Positions 60,981-64,000 of a stretch of 64,000 bases of DNA are shown here, piece after piece (position 1 is the first letter of the stretch; every line of letters begins with the position of its first letter). This stretch comes from JABDMH01 sp965223165 (lineage in GTDB: Bacteria; Bacteroidota; Bacteroidia; Chitinophagales; Saprospiraceae). The DNA lies in NCBI GenBank assembly GCA_965223165.1, contig CBDCVQ010000018.1:1-64000 (forward strand). The letters are read 5' to 3'. The notes beneath the pieces were generated by a model. It did not search any database, was not told where the DNA came from, and saw only the letters and a list, made by a program, of their open reading frames with translations. The translations under genes were made by a program, and so were the position numbers.

Positions 60981-62553
60981 TAACCATCACACGAAAGCGA
61001 TCGAAATCGACTTCCATACCAATTCGTCCATCATTCGCAAATACCTCATTCTCTTACTGATATTATCTTCTCAGATAATATTTGGCCAAATCCCCAAAGA
61101 CGCCATTTCCATCGAAGACGGATCATTTAGTTATCACTACGGGAAAGATACATCGATACCCATGGTCAGGGGCAGAATCATAAACCCTTCAGACACTAGC
61201 ATTGATATAAACTATACCCTCGTAACGCCCTTCGATCAATTTCAAGTAAACAAGCATTGCAAGACTAATCCTGATGGGACCTTCCAACTGGAGCTCGACC
61301 ATCCATTTCCATACCAACAAATTTGGCTACGCATTGACAAACTGCTATATGCAGGTCTCTATGTAAATCATAACCTTTTCGTTGAAATTGATGCGGAAAT
61401 CATCACGCAAAACAACCTAGTTCAATTTAACGGCAAGGGCGTAAAATATCTCGGCACCGATGGAAGACTCAACTCATATCTAAACGACCATATACTATTT
61501 CAAAGAAAAGAACGCCTTCAGATCAATCGTGCCAGATCAAATTTACTACTTGATAAAAACATCGACCCTGACACTTTTATAATCAAGTGCGACAGCCTTT
61601 ACGAAGCCATCCACAAGATAGATGCCGAATTCATAAACAAGCATCCTTCTGACTATTCCTGGCTCATCGAAAATGACCGACTTTCGCAATACTTAGGAGA
61701 CATATGCATTAAATACATCAACCATGAAGTGCCCCCCGAACTATACAGCAGGATACTAAGCCACAAAGCATATCTAACCTCAAACGCAGGAATGTTATTC
61801 TACAAGTACCTATTCTATCATATTTCATCACACATAGACAAAGTCGACGAATACACGGACAATCTGGTGCAACTACTAGATAGCCTATTTGCAAGGCCTA
61901 AATCCGACATGCTAAAGCTACATATCTCTATCCAAGACCCCAATAAACAAAAAGTGATGATGGAGGTACTACTAAAAAATGTATCGACAGAATGGTGCAA
62001 AAAGCAAATACAATCACAGTATAATGCGCACGCAATTAAGCTTATCTCAATCAACAAGATTCTAAGTGATTCAAAATCAATTAGCACCGACGTCAAAATA
62101 GGCAATCCGCTCATGGAAATGCCCTTTGGAGCAAAATTGTACACCGTAGACACTATGCATCATGAAACACTACTGTCAAACCTCATAAATGCAAACAAAA
62201 ACAGAGCGCTGCTTATAGACTTCTGGGCAACCTGGTGCATGCCTTGTTTGCGAGAGATGCCCAGCAGCAGAAATCTTCAAAACGATTCTAAGGACCTCCC
62301 GATAGAATTTGTATACCTATGCACATCAAGTAATTCCACCATAGATACCTGGAAATCCAAAATCGCGGAACATAAGATTGGGGGAACCCATATTTTTGTC
62401 AACCGACAGATCGAAAATGACTTAATGGACCTATTTGATGTCAACGGCTTTCCTAGCTACGTCTTCATTGACAAGCAGGGAAATTACAAACCCGGAGTCA
62501 TTCGCCAGATCAGTGATGTTGACAAGGAAACCTTGATCGAACTTACTAAGTGA
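60949..62553 (+). CDS. secreted TlpA/thioredoxin-domain protein, start uncertain
   Basis: A secreted protein with a signal peptide (YLILLLILSSQIIFGQ). A DUF4369-like N-terminal domain precedes a helical middle and a C-terminal thioredoxin domain whose redox motif CMPC is near codon 430 (FWATWCMPCLREMP), with cis-Pro loop GFPSYVFID. It is probably a periplasmic disulfide reductase or sensor. No ATG, GTG or TTG lies just before the signal peptide; the frame's first usable codon is TTG 60949, inside the decayed attC. ATT at 61033 is the position expected from the signal peptide, so the normal start may have been lost or is rare. Confidence 0.75.
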   Translation: MDTGRHKGRICNHHTKAIEIDFHTNSSIIRKYLILLLILSSQIIFGQIPKDAISIEDGSFSYHYGKDTSIPMVRGRIINPSDTSIDINYTLVTPFDQFQVNKHCKTNPDGTFQLELDHPFPYQQIWLRIDKLLYAGLYVNHNLFVEIDAEIITQNNLVQFNGKGVKYLGTDGRLNSYLNDHILFQRKERLQINRARSNLLLDKNIDPDTFIIKCDSLYEAIHKIDAEFINKHPSDYSWLIENDRLSQYLGDICIKYINHEVPPELYSRILSHKAYLTSNAGMLFYKYLFYHISSHIDKVDEYTDNLVQLLDSLFARPKSDMLKLHISIQDPNKQKVMMEVLLKNVSTEWCKKQIQSQYNAHAIKLISINKILSDSKSISTDVKIGNPLMEMPFGAKLYTVDTMHHETLLSNLINANKNRALLIDFWATWCMPCLREMPSSRNLQNDSKDLPIEFVYLCTSSNSTIDTWKSKIAEHKIGGTHIFVNRQIENDLMDLFDVNGFPSYVFIDKQGNYKPGVIRQISDVDKETLIELTK

Positions 62554-63164
62554 CACTCAAGAAAAGAAAAGCTCTTCCCTCTATGAGACCTATCATTTGC
62601 GGTGTCGTACTAGGCGATGGACAAGTAGCCGGACTTCCCGCTAACGCGAACAGAAAAATCATCTACGAAGCCATCATAGGCCTAAGCCAATGAAACGACG
62701 GCCTCGCAATCCTGTTGCATGAAACAAGACCAGCTTCAGCAGACATAGCCCTACCTAGGGGAACTCCACGGCTTAGAGCAACCACTCCCCCACCAGCCCG
62801 CGGATGCAACGAATCTCCCAAGAGCCGCATGCTGAGGACCTCCTACAGGTAGACGCTTCAGAGCAATCGCATTATCAAGGCTTTAGAGTGACAGCGAACT
62901 TACGATGGCGTTCGGCGGGGACGCCAAACGCGGCCTGCTCTGGCCTAGCTAGTTGCCGTTGGAACAACTCAACAACAGCACAACCAGGCCGTGTCAGGCG
63001 TCCCCGCCTGACACATACTAGCAAGATTATGCTTTGGAGTAGTCGTCCTACGTCTGTTCAACTACTAAAATAGGGCATCTTGCCAGCAATTCTTTGGCTG
63101 TTGATAGATAATAAATGCAGTATCTATAATGCGATTGCCCTGGCCAACCTGAGGTCCAAGTGCA
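62554..63164 (+). other. gene-poor stretch with hairpins
   Basis: No convincing gene. A 36-codon frame at 62583 (MRPIICGVVLGDGQVAGLPA) could be a remnant of a carboxypeptidase-regulatory domain. GGCGGGGACGCC (62914-62925) and its complement GGCGTCCCCGCC (62997-63008) form an inverted repeat; the second lies in a perfect hairpin GTGTCAGGCG/CGCCTGACAC (62991-63014). Confidence 0.5.
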
Positions 63165-63418
63165 TCAACCGGTAGAATTGCGTAAATTGCTGCTAGCACC
63201 TGTGGTCCGATCCCAGCCGGGCCAGCTAAGATGCTCCAAGAGGGAAGGTAACCCTGGAGCAACTAACCTCGGCGCCATCGAATCCTTGCGGCATGGAATC
63301 GATTACGGCTGACAGGAGAAGCTTCCGCTATGGAGTGGAAGACCGGTCTAACCCCGTGCAAGGCCGTGTGCCGTGCAGAGAAGTTGGGAGTTACATCACT
63401 TGCCATTGGCCGTTACTG
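63163..63418 (+). repeat. decayed type-II cassette 3' half with attC, copy 7
   Basis: Matches the conserved half: GTAGAATTGCGTAAATTGCT, GTGGTCCGATCCCAGC, GCCATCGAATCC, GCATGGAATCGATT and GAAGCTTCCGCTATGGAGTG. The stem TGCTCC (63232-63237) with GGAGCA (63256-63261) has a G-C pair where the intact copies have G-T. The attC remains usable-looking: R'' GTCTAAC (63346), arms GTGCAAGGC and CACTTGCC, R' GTTACTG (63412). Confidence 0.7.
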
Positions 63419-63533
63419 ACAAGAAGGCCAAGCTTTGACGGTGATCAAACTGCCATCTGGCATGAAAAGAATGAAATGGAAATGAAGATGGACTTTGGGT
63501 GAATATACCTCTCCCACAAAAAACAGGGACTCA

Positions 63534-64000
63534 ATGAAAATGCTAAGCCGAAGCAAACCAAAGAGTGGGACTGCGTGCATCGTCCATAAATGGCTGACAC
63601 CATTGGAGATCTCGCGGTCGACTGCTAAGAAATTTGGTCATGCGATGGTACTGGGACTGGTCCTTAGTACTGCCTGCACTTCCACGAAGGATTTAGCTCA
63701 AGACGCTGATGTTTGTTCCGATGAGACATGGAGGTCAAAGGTCTATGTACGCTCAGATCGAATAAACCCTCACAGCGCGAAAACCAACTTGATCAAAGGC
63801 AGGATTGTAGACGAAAGCGGAGAACCAATCATTGGGGCCACCTTGATCCTGTATGGCACTGATGAAGGCACTGTCACTGATTTGGATGGATACTTTGAAA
63901 TCAATCGATCGGTGAGGAAACTGAAATCCAAGACCATCTTGATTGGATACCTCGGCCGCGAGAAGCTAGCGATGAGCCTGACAGACGTGAGGAACAAGGA
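63534..64000 (+). CDS. carboxypeptidase-regulatory-domain protein (5' part, runs off window)
   Basis: 155 codons are visible. The first ATG is at 63534; a later in-frame ATG near 63645 would begin a cleaner signal (MVLGLVLSTACTS). At about residue 95 starts a CarboxypepD_reg-like beta-sandwich: KGRIVDESGEPIIGATLILY, then GTVTDLDGYFEI and KTILIGYLGREKL. In Bacteroidota this domain is the usual N-terminal part of SusC/TonB-dependent receptors. Here no plug domain is reached before the window ends, so the class is not certain. It lies downstream of the last attC-like site. Confidence 0.75.
   Translation, partial: MKMLSRSKPKSGTACIVHKWLTPLEISRSTAKKFGHAMVLGLVLSTACTSTKDLAQDADVCSDETWRSKVYVRSDRINPHSAKTNLIKGRIVDESGEPIIGATLILYGTDEGTVTDLDGYFEINRSVRKLKSKTILIGYLGREKLAMSLTDVRNK

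Overview
The window is dominated by a long integron gene-cassette array of what looks like a Bacteroidota chromosome. The host inference rests on a 7TM-AraC regulator, Bacteroidota-style lipoproteins, DUF4932-type peptidases, TlpA-like thioredoxins and a truncated gene with a SusC-style carboxypeptidase-regulatory domain. No integrase gene (intI) is visible; if it exists it lies outside the window, most likely to the left because nearly all cassette genes read rightward.

Array, about 1.03 to 43.65 kb. Successive genes are separated by attC sites. In at least 20 cassettes the 7-base box at the cassette start (GTTxxxx) is the exact reverse complement of the box that opens the cassette's own attC (xxxxAAC). 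Examples are GTTACAG/CTGTAAC, GTTAGGC/GCCTAAC, GTTGCGT/ACGCAAC and GTTATCC/GGATAAC. The cargo includes an LRR lipoprotein, a duplicated zinc-ribbon protein of unknown function, an AraC regulator with an S41 peptidase, three RadC/JAB-domain genes, a TlpA-like lipoprotein, RhuM-Fic and Fic proteins, a CHAT/caspase-like protein, a DUF4932 metallopeptidase, a beta-lactamase-fold hydrolase, a transglutaminase, SMI1/KNR4 proteins and several unknown small proteins.

Two families of apparently non-coding cassettes stand out. Type I (about 238 bp plus a 135-bp attC) occurs ten times between 3.5 and 17.6 kb. Type II (about 430 bp plus a 70-bp attC) occurs three times intact, at 15.0, 17.7 and 19.1 kb. 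Type II also occurs as four decayed copies, at 47.8, 50.6, 60.6 and 63.2 kb, well outside the dense array. Both have indels that break any reading frame, and base-paired segments that vary compatibly.

A third notable cassette carries a tyrosine recombinase plus an IS91-type HUH transposase. It is bounded by GTTGAAC and by its own attC (GTTCAAC), so it looks like an IS91-type transposon that is also an integron cassette. It is present as one full copy (26.3-28.8 kb), one internally deleted copy (30.0-31.0 kb) and one fragment (42.8 kb). A different IS91-type element lies reversed inside another cassette (32.2-36.1 kb) and is split by an IS3 element with a 5-bp target duplication.

Other insertion sequences are IS3 at 1-1030 (partial) and 32650-34196, IS66 at 23660-25941, an IS5-like element around 36.9-38.0 kb, an IS5 remnant at 39.3 kb, and IS4 at 50741-52275.

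Right part, about 43.7 to 64 kb. This looks like ordinary chromosome with eroded cassette remnants between genes. It holds a Tat-exported Gfo/Idh/MocA oxidoreductase, a 7TM-AraC regulator, a second DUF4932 peptidase, a PhzF-like protein, a PDZ-alpha/beta hydrolase, a DUF4198-HupE metal pair, a VOC protein, a CocE/NonD hydrolase, a GH43-like protein, a thioredoxin-domain protein, and the start of a carboxypeptidase-regulatory-domain protein that runs off the window.
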